Positions 42,313-51,277 of a stretch of 64,000 nucleotides of DNA are shown here, in pieces. Within the stretch, counting starts at the first letter, position 1. Every line of letters starts with the position of its first letter. Source of the DNA: Aquiflexum lacus (GTDB lineage: Bacteria > Bacteroidota > Bacteroidia > Cytophagales > Cyclobacteriaceae); assembly GCF_015476655.1 (NCBI RefSeq), contig NZ_JABFHF010000010.1, positions 124,001 through 188,000 on the forward strand. The letters run 5' to 3'. The position numbers were made by a program, and so were the translations under genes. The notes below the pieces were generated by a model. It saw only the letters and a list, made by a program, of their open reading frames with translations, made no database searches and was not told the origin of the DNA.

Positions 42313-42558
42313 AAATATCAAAATAAAAGACCATAAAACAAAATTTACAGCCTTTTTTATTATTTATGTTGTAAAGAACCAAAGTCGAGAAGGTGTAGAT
42401 GCAATCTACACCTAGCGCCTTCGCCAATCTTCACCCAGATGGGGGTTATAGATAAGGACTGTCCGCTGCACCAATTCTAAAATTTGATCTTCAAGCAGTT
42501 TTTATAACCTCCTACGATGTCCTTCAATATAGACTTTATCAGCTTATGGTCTTTCTAA
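42313..42558. repeat. Gap with a minus-oriented TGC-loop hairpin
   Basis: The hairpin GGTGTAGAT-GCA-ATCTACACC lies at about 42390-42411. Read on the minus strand its loop is TGC, as in the copies at 40619, 43486 and 44127. On that strand it is preceded by a partial match to the same flanking sequence. The rest holds no recognisable gene. Confidence 0.7.
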
Positions 42559-43014
42559 TCATGTGTTAATTAACCCTTTATTTTCTAATCTTTTAAGCAA
42601 TTGGGATTTAAAAAATATAAAATTTATGATGACAATTAAGTAAATGAAAATTAACAGAACCATAAAAAGTGTTTTAAAAACACTATTACTCAAATATAGG
42701 GCTGCCAAAACCAGACAAGCTAAAGCTATTACTATCTGTAGGAAATAGATTACGAGTAAAATATTCGAAAACCTAATTTTTATCTCTACCAACCTTTGTT
42801 CATTTTTAAATTCTGATAATACTAAATTTAATTGCAAGAGTTGAACAATTATAATATTGTAGGATATAGTTATCAGGGATTTATTTGACTTCAACAATGA
42901 AAAATTAAAAAATTCTGAGGATTTATCCCTAAGCAATATTTCTTCAATCTCTTTATTTGTATGGGAAGAACTTCCTTTCAGACGCCAGAATGGCCAAAAC
43001 AGATTATTTTTCAT
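42559..43014 (-). CDS. Membrane protein of unknown function
   Basis: A 151-residue protein. A polar N-terminal part (NKEIEEILLRDKSSEFFNFSLLKS) is followed by a helical segment, and the C-terminal third has two hydrophobic helices (ILLVIYFLQIVIALACLVLAALYL and LFMVLLIFIYLIVIINFIFF). It overlaps the upstream lipoprotein gene by 11 bp, so the two are co-transcribed. AT-rich, unlike the IS. No family recognised. Confidence 0.65.
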   Translation of the reverse strand: MKNNLFWPFWRLKGSSSHTNKEIEEILLRDKSSEFFNFSLLKSNKSLITISYNIIIVQLLQLNLVLSEFKNEQRLVEIKIRFSNILLVIYFLQIVIALACLVLAALYLSNSVFKTLFMVLLIFIYLIVIINFIFFKSQLLKRLENKGLINT

Positions 43015-43354
43015 TTCTTAAATGTTTTAAGCAACCTATATCCATCAAAAACTCTCCGGCTAAATCACCATTTCTATAAACTTTCATTCTTTTATCGTTA
43101 AGAGGTTTAAATAAACTATCACCCTTTTCAACAAAATCCCATAACCCGCTTTCATCCCTTAAAATTTCATATGCTTCCATTTGATTTGCTCCAGATTTAT
43201 ATATTATAGTTTGTTCTCCCCGATTCCATTCAAGTTTCTTTTTTGAATCCACAATTCCAATGACCTCTCTCATAGCTATCTTTTCTGCAGTTTTGCAATA
43301 GTCGCAGCTTTCTAAAAGAATTATAAGAAAGACAAACAAAATATTATTTTTCAT
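43004..43354 (-). CDS. Small lipoprotein of unknown function
   Basis: A 116-residue protein with a lipoprotein signal (ILFVFLIILLESCDYC, Cys 15). The mature part is polar and contains ADxGWEIQ-free, unrecognised sequence: KKLEWNRGEQTIIYKSGANQ, then FKPLNDKRMKVYRNGDLAGE. It overlaps the next gene by 11 bp. The pair looks like an orphan envelope operon between repeat blocks. Confidence 0.65.
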   Translation of the reverse strand: MKNNILFVFLIILLESCDYCKTAEKIAMREVIGIVDSKKKLEWNRGEQTIIYKSGANQMEAYEILRDESGLWDFVEKGDSLFKPLNDKRMKVYRNGDLAGEFLMDIGCLKHLRNEK

Positions 43355-44294
43355 ACTATTTAAATTTTTATCTTCTAAATTTTGATAAATTAATGGTAAA
43401 TCCCACGCCTACACTTCCAGATAATTTGACTGGGAATGTAGGGCTGACCCCCCCTAGGTTTAGAATAAAGTTTTGATGTAGACTGGGTGAAGTTTGCAAC
43501 TTCACCCGCATATTCTAACCAATTTGAAATTGGCCTATTTCGCAGTTTGAGGTCTTCACATTTCTAAAGTTAACTCTTGAAACACGAATTGCAAATTCTA
43601 TTAGATCGAAAGGTTTGGTTGCGCCCAACAGCTGTAAGGGACTACACCTGGCGTCAACGCCAAACTACGCTCTGACGGGGTCATTACCTTGATTTACCAA
43701 AGGTGCAAATCCCCCTCGGAATGGAGTGTCTGAGCCTATCCTGAAAGCTTTAGGATGTTATCCCTTTTTTTCAGGACCAATATTTTTGAAGTTTTCATTC
43801 CTTATTTCCTCTTACTTTTTTGCTTGATCAAAAAAGTAACAAAAAAATCAAGACAATCCGATCCTAGGCTTACACACTTGGCCTGCGCCGGCCCGGCGGA
43901 TTGTCTTCCCACCCGCCTTGCAACCATCAAGGATTTGGTGAAAATTCGGGTTAATATTTAGAAGCTGTACCCCCTGCTCGCTTACCTGCCTGAATCCGGA
44001 TTTTTTAAACTTATAATCATTGTCAAAATACAGGTATTGCAGATATGCTTTGGGGATTTCATCATTGTCCGAAAACGTGGCGACCTGCCACCTTTAGGTG
44101 TAGAATAAGCTTTCGCCGGTGGCTGGGTGAGTTTGCAACTCCACCCGCATAATTTAACCAATTTTCAATTGGCCGATTTCGCAGTTGGAGGTCTTCCCTT
44201 TTCTCAAATTCTATTGGATAGAAAAGTGTAATTTCTCCTTTGATTTTGGTCGGCGGGTCGTGGTGGTTATAAATGATTTTGCTTGATTTTTTTC
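43355..44294. repeat. Repeat-rich spacer of about 940 bp
   Basis: Two copies of a roughly 110-bp repeat with a TGC-loop hairpin core (hairpins at 43484-43506 and 44127-44148, on + strand) each end with CCAATT-N3-AATTGG and a GCAGTT(T/G)GAGGTCTTC tail. A perfect TGGCGTCAACGCCA palindrome is near 43651. A 130-bp block at about 43785-43910 repeats 40455-40590. Open frames at 43755-43961 and 44062-44316 are formed by these repeats and are not called as genes. Confidence 0.8.
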
Positions 44295-44633
44295 TCAAAA
44301 GATATCCAAATAGCAATCATCCTTTTGATTTAAAAAAGATTCTATAGTGTCAAAATTTATAAAGATTTTTTCAACAATAAGGTTGGTTGACAGATTCCCA
44401 ACATTAAGTCTTATGATTTTGGGAGGACACCCATAAAAAGAACTCAAAAAATAAAAATCCGTATCCTTTGTCAATATATCATATTTATGATTCTTTGCCC
44501 AATTCCAGATATCCTGGTCAGGAGAATTTAACAATTTCACATCTGACACATGCTTGATTTCATCAATAGTATTGACAAAATACTTCTTGATTCTCCAACT
44601 CAGATTTTCGTCTATTAAAATCTTCATCTGCAA
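44295..44633 (-). CDS. DUF5615 PIN-like toxin
   Basis: A 112-residue protein starting MQMKILIDENLSWR (the second Met is also possible) with the PIN-like acidic positions: Asp in ILIDENLS, VKLLNSPDQDIWNWAKNHKYDILTKDTDFYFLSS with Asp/Asp late. This is the DUF5615/Mut7-C-like family, putative RNases paired with DUF433 antitoxins. The DUF433 gene lies 9 bp upstream on the same strand. The C-terminal DDCYLDIF is unusual but does not change the call. Confidence 0.85.
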   Translation of the reverse strand: MQMKILIDENLSWRIKKYFVNTIDEIKHVSDVKLLNSPDQDIWNWAKNHKYDILTKDTDFYFLSSFYGCPPKIIRLNVGNLSTNLIVEKIFINFDTIESFLNQKDDCYLDIF

Positions 44634-44642
44634 TATTAAAAC

Positions 44643-44864
44643 CTAGACAGATAACTTGACTTTCTTTTCAGCATCTGCTGCATAAGCTAAACTTGCTTTG
44701 ATATCATCAAGAGTTAATTCAGGAAAATCTTGCAGAATCTCTTCATTCGTCATTCCGGAAGCCAGATAGCCTAAAATATCATAGACGGTTATTCTCATAC
44801 CTCTTATACAGGGTTTACCCCCTCTTTTACCTGGCTCGATGGTTATTATTTCTCTGTAGTCCAT
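44643..44864 (-). CDS. DUF433 antitoxin
   Basis: A 73-residue protein with the DUF433 pattern: IITIEPGKRGGKPCIRGMRITVYDILGYLASGMTNEEILQDFPELTLDDIKASLAYAAD. The RGGKPCIRGxRITV core is invariant in this family, which forms a winged-helix antitoxin. It precedes the PIN-like toxin and probably represses the operon. Confidence 0.9.
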   Translation of the reverse strand: MDYREIITIEPGKRGGKPCIRGMRITVYDILGYLASGMTNEEILQDFPELTLDDIKASLAYAADAEKKVKLSV

Positions 44865-45037
44865 TTTTTATCAAGATTTTTTATAAAAATACATATTAAT
44901 TCTAATATGATAATTGGCTTAATACTGTACCTGCGAAAAATAACCCGGAAATCAATAGTATACCAAAAACCCATAAAAAACTTTACGGAATACGCTTAGC
45001 GCCAACACTAGTCTACGACAAGATGGAATAATAAAAT

Positions 45038-45063
45038 AACCACCACAGTTTACTGGGGTGGTT
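45038..45063 (-). terminator. Hairpin, possible terminator of the BNR gene
   Basis: AACCACC-A-CAG and CTG-G-GGTGGTT pair around TTTA (45038-45048 and 45053-45063) with one A/G mismatch. T-rich stretches lie on both sides, but neither is a clean run. It lies about 70 bp downstream of the minus-strand BNR protein stop, next to GTCTTCG heptads at 45102-45120. Confidence 0.5.
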
Positions 45064-45129
45064 AATTATTATTTCAAGTCTGAATATTTAAATGTAACCT
45101 ACTTCGGTCTTCGGTCTCCCATCTTCCAA

Positions 45130-48100
45130 CTATTTAATCTCCACCTTCTCAATCTCCTTGAAAATATCAATCTTGGTGTTTCTGGCTTTTTCTTCAAATG
45201 CCTTCCAGTCATTTTCAAAGAACTCATTCCACACTTTTAGAGCCTCCTCAGCACTTTCTTTGGCCTGTTGCAATAACCTTTCCTCAGTTTGTCCCGGAGC
45301 TCCGTAAGAGGAGTTGGCATAGCTTCTAGGGGCATATAATCTGGTCATTGTGGTTGGATACAAATTCCTGACAATTCCCTGACCTTCTCTAGTGGGGCCG
45401 TAGAATGCCTCTCGGGTAGTGTCTATTTTCTTTTTGGTCTCCTCGGCAAGTTTTACCAATGCTTTGACTTCTGCATCATCGACGTCTTTGGCAAATGTGA
45501 GGATTTTGTCCACTGTGTTTTTGGCATCATCAAGCTGTCTTGTGGCTTTAATGACTTCAGCGGACAAGACTTCTGTCTGTTTGATGAATTCTTCACGTGC
45601 TTTAAGGCTTGCCAAATCCGTCTTGATTCTAGGATCTGTATGGACTACTATTGATCCCTCTGAACTTGCGTCGCCATACTGATAAACCACTTTATAAGTT
45701 CCGGGAAGTGCATCACCGCCGCTTGGTTCAAAAAAACCTCGCTCTCTTTGACTTCCTCCTCCTCTTCGCATTGGTGTATCCACAGAAGATTTCCTGTCAA
45801 GATTCCAGATCACCTGATTGACACCTTGGGTTGGAAGTTTTTTGATGGTTCTGATTTGTTGACCGGCTGCGTCAAAGATGGAAACTGTCACTGAATCCAG
45901 TTTCTCTTTTCCCGGATCATTGATAACAAAGTTTAATCTCCCACCTAATGGCCTGTTTTCAGCAGCATATTTTCCATCGGCCGGGAATCTTTCACCATGT
46001 GGCTGATGGATTTCTGCCTGATAGGCTTCCGAAGATGGAACAGCTGTTATTTTTCCGGCAGGTGCTTTACCTTGGTTTTTAGCAAAAACCCTCAATGGCC
46101 TGATATCATCCAATACATATATGGAACGTCCAAAGGTACCGATAACCAAATCAGCCTCTCTTTCCTGTATGACCATGTCATAAGTTGAAACGGCATTGGG
46201 ATAGCCATGTCTCCACTGATTCCAGGTCTTGGCATTGTCGAAACTCACATACAATCCGAATTCTGTCCCGAGGAACACCAAGTTTGGCTCAACTGGATCC
46301 TGAATGATTGAAAGGGCAAATCCCCACACTTTATTGTCATCTGCTATCCTTTCATAGGTATTGCCATAATTTTTGGTTCTGTAGGCATAAGCAGAAAAAT
46401 CATTGTTTCGGTAATTGTTAGCGACTATCCACGCTTCTCCCGCATCATATTTTGAGGCTTGGATCTGTGGGATCCAGCTCGCTTTAGGTAAACCGGTAAG
46501 TTTGGCTGATGTATTGGACCATGATTTTCCGCCATCTCTTGTTACTTGTACATTTCCATCATCAGTGCCCACCCAGATCACATTTTTATCTACTGGGCTT
46601 GGAGCAATCGCAATGATTGTGGTATGGTTTTCTGCCCCTGTAATATCAAAGGTCAAGCCACCTGTTTCCTGCTGTTTTTGTTTTTCAGGATCATTGGTGG
46701 ATAAATCAGGGGAAATGATTTCCCAAGTTTCACCACGGTCCATACTTTTGTGCAGGAATTGGCTACCGTAATATATTGTAGCCGCATCATGAGGATCCTG
46801 TGCTATTGCTGCATTCCAATTGAATCTTAAGAACACATCTTTATCCGGATGTGTAGGCTTGATCGTTCTTTTGTGTCCTGTTTCTTTGTCAAATCGAGTG
46901 ACATTTCCCCCCTGTGACATGGAATAGCCGTATCTTGAATTTTCAGGATCAGAAACAACGTCGAACCCATCACCGAATTGAATTTCCTGCCAATAGGTGT
47001 TTCTGATGCCGTCTCGTCGCCAAACATAAGCAGGGCCAACCCAGCTGCCGTTGTCCTGAAGGCCACCGTAAATATTGTAAGGTACTTCATTATCCACATT
47101 GATATGGTACCATTGTCCAACAGGAATGTTCTCAGCAAAATACCAAGTTTTTCCGCCATCCCGGGTAATGTTCAGACCGCCGTCGTTTCCATCTATCATG
47201 AGGCTTGGGTCGTTGGGGTTGATATACCAGGCATGATGATCCGGGTGAACACCTGCATAAGAAAGAAGTTGGCTGAAAGTTCGTCCTCCATCTTCAGTTA
47301 TTCCTACCCTTGAATAAAGTGTAAATAATCTGTCAGCATTTTTAGGATCAGCATGAATTTCAAAATAATAAAAAGGTCTGTCACCAATTTCAGGTTTGTC
47401 ATTTACCATTTTAAAATTATCACCACCATCCTCAGAGACATAAAGCGCATTTTTTGTAGATTCTACCAATGCATAGACTTTATTGCTGTTGGCTTTGGAG
47501 ATGGCAAGGCCCATTCTTCCCAAGTTTCCTTTTGGCAATCCGGTTTTGTCATCCAGTTTTTTCCAATTATCTCCCCCGTCAAGGGTTACAAACAAACCTG
47601 ATGAGGCTCCACCTGAATTGAAAAACCATGGATAACGACGGTGTTCCCACATGTTGACAAAGATCTTGTTCGGATTGTTGGGGTCCATGATCATTTCACC
47701 GACTCCCGTTTTGACATCTATGTAAAGAATTTTATTCCAGGTTTTTCCGCCATCAGTGGTTTTATAAACTCCCCTTTCTTCTTGTTCGCCCCATGGAGAT
47801 CCAATTGCGCCAACAAATACCGTATTCGGATCATCGGGATGTACAATAATTCTGTGTATAGCCCTGGTTTTTTCCAGACCCATCATTTGCCATGTTTTAC
47901 CGGCATCCAAAGACCTGTAAACACCATAACCCATATTCAGTGAATTCCTAGGGTTACCTTCACCGGTACCGACCCAAATGATATTTGGGTTTTTTTGGTA
48001 AATGGAGATAGCACCAATAGAGTGGACTTTTTCCTCATCAAATATCGGCGTCCAGGTAATGCCCCCTGAAGTTGATTTCCAGAGACCCCCTGAAGCGGAT

Positions 48101-48309
48101 CCCGCATAAATAATAGTAGGATTGTCATCTACAGCGTCAATAGCGGTAATTCTACCGCTCATAGCAGCAGGGCCAACATTCCGGGCTTTCATTTCCTTGA
48201 ATTGACTCATGTCAATCTTTTGGGCAAAAAGGTTGAACTGCGGACTTAAAACCAGCAGCAAAACCCCCAATCCCAATAAGCACATTCGGTTAGATATTTT
48301 ATTTTTCAT
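45130..48309 (-). CDS. Secreted VPS10/BNR-repeat (sortilin-like) protein
   Basis: A 1059-residue protein with a signal peptide (LGLGVLLLVLSPQFNLFAQ). Residues about 35-780 consist of Asp-box/BNR propeller repeats (SxDxGxxW forms such as STSGGITW, TTDGGKTWN, SMDRGETW, TRDGGKSW). The C-terminal part has a PaaX-like helical, charged stretch (about 900-1059). Typical for Bacteroidota 'glycosyl hydrolase BNR/sortilin' proteins, which are secreted or outer-membrane bound but lack demonstrated activity; no sialidase catalytic residues are clear. Its C-terminus does not carry an obvious type IX sorting tail. It is monocistronic. Confidence 0.85.
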   Translation of the reverse strand: MKNKISNRMCLLGLGVLLLVLSPQFNLFAQKIDMSQFKEMKARNVGPAAMSGRITAIDAVDDNPTIIYAGSASGGLWKSTSGGITWTPIFDEEKVHSIGAISIYQKNPNIIWVGTGEGNPRNSLNMGYGVYRSLDAGKTWQMMGLEKTRAIHRIIVHPDDPNTVFVGAIGSPWGEQEERGVYKTTDGGKTWNKILYIDVKTGVGEMIMDPNNPNKIFVNMWEHRRYPWFFNSGGASSGLFVTLDGGDNWKKLDDKTGLPKGNLGRMGLAISKANSNKVYALVESTKNALYVSEDGGDNFKMVNDKPEIGDRPFYYFEIHADPKNADRLFTLYSRVGITEDGGRTFSQLLSYAGVHPDHHAWYINPNDPSLMIDGNDGGLNITRDGGKTWYFAENIPVGQWYHINVDNEVPYNIYGGLQDNGSWVGPAYVWRRDGIRNTYWQEIQFGDGFDVVSDPENSRYGYSMSQGGNVTRFDKETGHKRTIKPTHPDKDVFLRFNWNAAIAQDPHDAATIYYGSQFLHKSMDRGETWEIISPDLSTNDPEKQKQQETGGLTFDITGAENHTTIIAIAPSPVDKNVIWVGTDDGNVQVTRDGGKSWSNTSAKLTGLPKASWIPQIQASKYDAGEAWIVANNYRNNDFSAYAYRTKNYGNTYERIADDNKVWGFALSIIQDPVEPNLVFLGTEFGLYVSFDNAKTWNQWRHGYPNAVSTYDMVIQEREADLVIGTFGRSIYVLDDIRPLRVFAKNQGKAPAGKITAVPSSEAYQAEIHQPHGERFPADGKYAAENRPLGGRLNFVINDPGKEKLDSVTVSIFDAAGQQIRTIKKLPTQGVNQVIWNLDRKSSVDTPMRRGGGSQRERGFFEPSGGDALPGTYKVVYQYGDASSEGSIVVHTDPRIKTDLASLKAREEFIKQTEVLSAEVIKATRQLDDAKNTVDKILTFAKDVDDAEVKALVKLAEETKKKIDTTREAFYGPTREGQGIVRNLYPTTMTRLYAPRSYANSSYGAPGQTEERLLQQAKESAEEALKVWNEFFENDWKAFEEKARNTKIDIFKEIEKVEIK

Positions 48310-48631
48310 TCTTGTTATTTATGTTTTTTTTCAAATATGGGGCAATTGAGATAGGAAAATATTGATTTTAGTTTAGAGGGGTAATTCTTTTGATAGGTGG
48401 ATTATAGTTAAGTTAGTTTCTTTGAAAAAACCCCGATGTGTCTATGCTATCATTAAAATTGACCTTTGGGAAATTTTTGTTGTTATTTCAAAATGACTCA
48501 TAGTTGAAATAAATTGGACATTTTTCGTTCTACTTCCAACGAGGCTTGAATATTGCGATCAGTGATTTCTTTCCTTGGAAATGAAAAAATAAATCTGAAC
48601 TTTGTACACGAAAAAGTAGCTTAAAAACTTT
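48310..48631. other. Divergent promoter region
   Basis: About 320 bp between the divergent BNR and LysM genes. A near -7 element GAACTTTG (48597-48604), with TTG 19 bp before it, is a weak candidate promoter for the LysM gene. On the other strand a CATATTTG near 48336 is one base off. No gene or repeat is seen. Confidence 0.45.
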
Positions 48632-49774
48632 ATGAAAAACATAGTTGTTTTAGGATTTTGTATTGCTTTTAGCTTTGGGGCTAAGGCATCAGAATTGGTA
48701 TTGAGAGATTCTGTAGGGATGGAAAAAATTGGAGATAAAACCTTCATCATTCATCAGGTAGAGGAGAGAGAAACCTTATTTGGCATTTCAAGAAGGTATC
48801 AAGTTGCTGTAAATGAAATTATTCAAAATAATGTACAGCTTCAGGATGGTCTCAAATTGGGCCAAAGGATCAAGGTTCCATATATTGCCAAGGCAGTATT
48901 ACCTGAGGGAGCCAAGCTGCATAAGGTAGAGCCTGGCGAAACTTTGTTTGCCATCTCTAAAAAGTATAATGTCACGGTCAGCGAAATTTTAAATTGGAAT
49001 AACCTTCAAGGAACAGATTTGAGTGTAGGGCAATCCTTGATTATTGAAGGAGTTGCAGAAAAGGTTGAAACGCCTCAAAGTACCTCTACTGCCCCTCCTG
49101 AGGCTACAAGCACAGTTCCTTCTACAATAGAAAAGGCGGTTGTTTCAAATCCTCGAAATGAAAACATAACAAAATCTTCAGAAAAAGCTGAAGAAGACAT
49201 GCCATCATCAAATAGAAATTCTTCAGAAATTGGAGCTAATCTGCCAGGAGATTGGATTTCCCATACGGTAGGTCAAGGTGAAACATTGTTTGCTATTGCA
49301 AAAAAGTATGATGCAAATATGGAAGATATCATTACTTGGAATTCCTTGGCTTCCAATAATATCTCAGTTGGCCAAAAGCTCAAGGTCGGAAGAGAAGCGA
49401 ATTCCAATGTCCCTGTAGTCACTTCTTCGGTTCCTGTGATCATCAATAATGAGAGAACCAATGCCACGCTGAGTAGTCGGTCATCAGATGAAGGTGGCGA
49501 TACTGCCTATAAGAACATCAAACAAACAGGACTCGCTGAATTGATCGAAGGGACAGGTAATCATAAAAAATATTTGGTGCTGCACAGAGATGCTCCGGTG
49601 GGGACAATCATGAGAGTAAGAAATGAAGAAAATGACATCACCATATTTGCCAGGGTCGTCGGTAAGCTGCCTGATACAGGTGACAATAGTAAGTTGATCA
49701 TCAAACTTTCGGAAGCTGCGTATGGACAACTCAGGGCTGTAAATGCAAGATTTCCTGTTGAGATTTCTTACTGA
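48632..49774 (+). CDS. LysM peptidoglycan-binding protein with DPBB-like end
   Basis: A 380-residue secreted protein: signal MKNIVVLGFCIAFSFGAKA, three LysM domains (about 40-84, 97-140, 212-254; motifs ETLFGISRRYQV, ETLFAISKKYNV, ETLFAIAKKYD), a Ser/Thr-Pro-rich linker (about 145-205), and a C-terminal about 95-residue domain with VLHRDAPVGTIMRVRNEEND and LSEAAYGQLRAVNARFPVEISY, resembling the RlpA double-psi beta-barrel. It probably binds or trims peptidoglycan. Common Bacteroidota family. Confidence 0.88.
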   Translation: MKNIVVLGFCIAFSFGAKASELVLRDSVGMEKIGDKTFIIHQVEERETLFGISRRYQVAVNEIIQNNVQLQDGLKLGQRIKVPYIAKAVLPEGAKLHKVEPGETLFAISKKYNVTVSEILNWNNLQGTDLSVGQSLIIEGVAEKVETPQSTSTAPPEATSTVPSTIEKAVVSNPRNENITKSSEKAEEDMPSSNRNSSEIGANLPGDWISHTVGQGETLFAIAKKYDANMEDIITWNSLASNNISVGQKLKVGREANSNVPVVTSSVPVIINNERTNATLSSRSSDEGGDTAYKNIKQTGLAELIEGTGNHKKYLVLHRDAPVGTIMRVRNEENDITIFARVVGKLPDTGDNSKLIIKLSEAAYGQLRAVNARFPVEISY

Positions 49775-49783
49775 TTTGATTGA

Positions 49784-50338
49784 ATGAAAAAAATCCAATT
49801 AATATTTCACCATTTTTTCAGGTTTATCTGGAATGTCATATTTGTGATATCATATCCCATTATGGCTACTTTTGGTTTGATTTTAGTTGGCTTGACTTAT
49901 TTTTTTTCATGGATTTCGAGATTATTGACGGGGTTACGAAGTGGAAAAGAAACGGTCGAGGTTTTTGAATCAGATTGGAAACCCTTGGAGCAACCTAACA
50001 ATCTTCTTGAAGCAAAAATGTACAAACAGATTATGTTCGGACCTTCCTGTTTTGAACTGAGGAGGACTGACGGTATTCCCTCTGTGCTTCAGGATTATTA
50101 TTTTGGAAGTAAAGTACGATTTATAGAGGAAGGGATATTGCTTGAAAGATGGAATTCTACAGACTCCAAGGAGTTGCCTGACTTCGATATATGTCTTTAT
50201 GATCCAGATTCTGATAAACTTACACCTTTGACCAATATCAAATGTTTTGATTGGCACCTCTCAGAGAAAAAAGGCAATAACCTACTGTTTAAATGGTTTG
50301 ACGGGATTCAGGGAGGAGAGGTTAAAGTAGCCCTATGA
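49784..50338 (+). CDS. Membrane-anchored protein of unknown function
   Basis: A 184-residue protein started at 49784 (MKKIQLIFHHFFRF). Two hydrophobic helices at the N-terminus (IWNVIFVISYPIMATFGLILVGLTYFF) are followed by a soluble domain of about 130 residues (FGPSCFELRRTDGIPSVLQDYYFG, LPDFDICLYD) with no known motif. It overlaps the TIGR02757 gene by 4 bp and follows the LysM gene by 9 bp, so the three form an operon. Confidence 0.7.
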   Translation: MKKIQLIFHHFFRFIWNVIFVISYPIMATFGLILVGLTYFFSWISRLLTGLRSGKETVEVFESDWKPLEQPNNLLEAKMYKQIMFGPSCFELRRTDGIPSVLQDYYFGSKVRFIEEGILLERWNSTDSKELPDFDICLYDPDSDKLTPLTNIKCFDWHLSEKKGNNLLFKWFDGIQGGEVKVAL

Positions 50339-51102
50339 TGGATATCAAAAGTTTTTTGGACCAGAAAGTATCCACCTATAATCAGCCAAGTTTTATCGAA
50401 TTAGATCCTGTTTCGGTTCCGCATCGGTTCAGAAAACCTCAGGATATAGAGATATCAGGTTTTATTGCAGCAACCTTAGCTTGGGGACAAAGGAAAACCA
50501 TCATCAATAAATGCTTGGAAATGATGGCAATGATGGACAATGCACCGCATGATTTTGTCTTAAATCATACTGAATCGGACCTCAAACCATTTTTAAATTT
50601 CAAGCATCGGACTTTTAATGATTTGGATACGCTCTATTTCATCCATTTTTTTTCATGGTTTTACAAATCTCATGAGAGTTTAGAAGATGCTTTTACCATA
50701 GGATGGACACATGATACTGACATTGTTGAAGTTTTACTTTCTAATTTCCACGATTATTTCTTTCAGCTACCTCACGCCCCAAATAGAACAAGAAAGCATG
50801 TAGCCACCCCCAAGAGAAATTCAGCATGCAAAAGGCTGAATATGTTTTTGAGGTGGATGGTCAGGGAAGATGGGAATGGCGTGGATTTTGGAATATGGAA
50901 AACCATCAAACCTTATCAATTGATTTGCCCCTGCGACCTTCATGTGGACCGGGTTGCAAGAAAACTTGGATTGATCACAAGGAAGCAGACTGACTGGCAT
51001 ACCGCAAAAGAATTGACAGAAAAATTGAGAGAATTTGATACTCAAGATCCTGTCAAATATGATTTTGCGCTATTTGGCCTGGGAATAGAGGAGAAGTTTT
51101 GA
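50335..51102 (+). CDS. TIGR02757 family protein
   Basis: A 255-residue, mostly helical protein of a Bacteroidota/proteobacterial family of unknown function. Diagnostic segments: DPVSVPHRFRKPQDIEISGFIAATLAWGQRKTIINKC, then RKHVATPKRNSACKRLNMFLRWMVREDGNGVDFG, and CPCDLHVDRVARKLGLITRKQTDW. The distribution of the CDLHVDRVAR motif resembles HhH-GPD DNA glycosylases, to which the family is distantly related. Its stop is followed after about 75 bp by a single GGAAGACCGAAGG heptad pair. Confidence 0.88.
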   Translation: MMDIKSFLDQKVSTYNQPSFIELDPVSVPHRFRKPQDIEISGFIAATLAWGQRKTIINKCLEMMAMMDNAPHDFVLNHTESDLKPFLNFKHRTFNDLDTLYFIHFFSWFYKSHESLEDAFTIGWTHDTDIVEVLLSNFHDYFFQLPHAPNRTRKHVATPKRNSACKRLNMFLRWMVREDGNGVDFGIWKTIKPYQLICPCDLHVDRVARKLGLITRKQTDWHTAKELTEKLREFDTQDPVKYDFALFGLGIEEKF

Positions 51103-51277
51103 ATATATTTATAATTACCTGCAATGAGATCAGTTACCTAATTTCCTTTGCTCATCAGTACGCCTGCCTGCCGCATGCAGGGAAGTGGGAAGACCGAAGG
51201 TAGCATGTGAACTGATATTAAACCAATTTTAAAGTTGAATAACCTTCTTAAAGGTAAGATATTGGATAAGCATTTAT

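Noticed and set aside
40640-42345. Terminal inverted repeats of the IS
   Set aside because: A faint GGCTG...TAATTTG versus GGCTGTAAATTTTG similarity was seen near both ends, but it is too short and gapped to call.
43755-43961. Plus-strand 68-residue frame with CLIKKVTKKSRQSDPRL
   Set aside because: It lies wholly in a repeated block also found at 40455-40590. Such frames are translated repeats, not genes.
44062-44316. Minus-strand 84-residue frame
   Set aside because: It crosses the TGC-loop hairpin repeat and overlaps the DUF5615 gene end. No family character.
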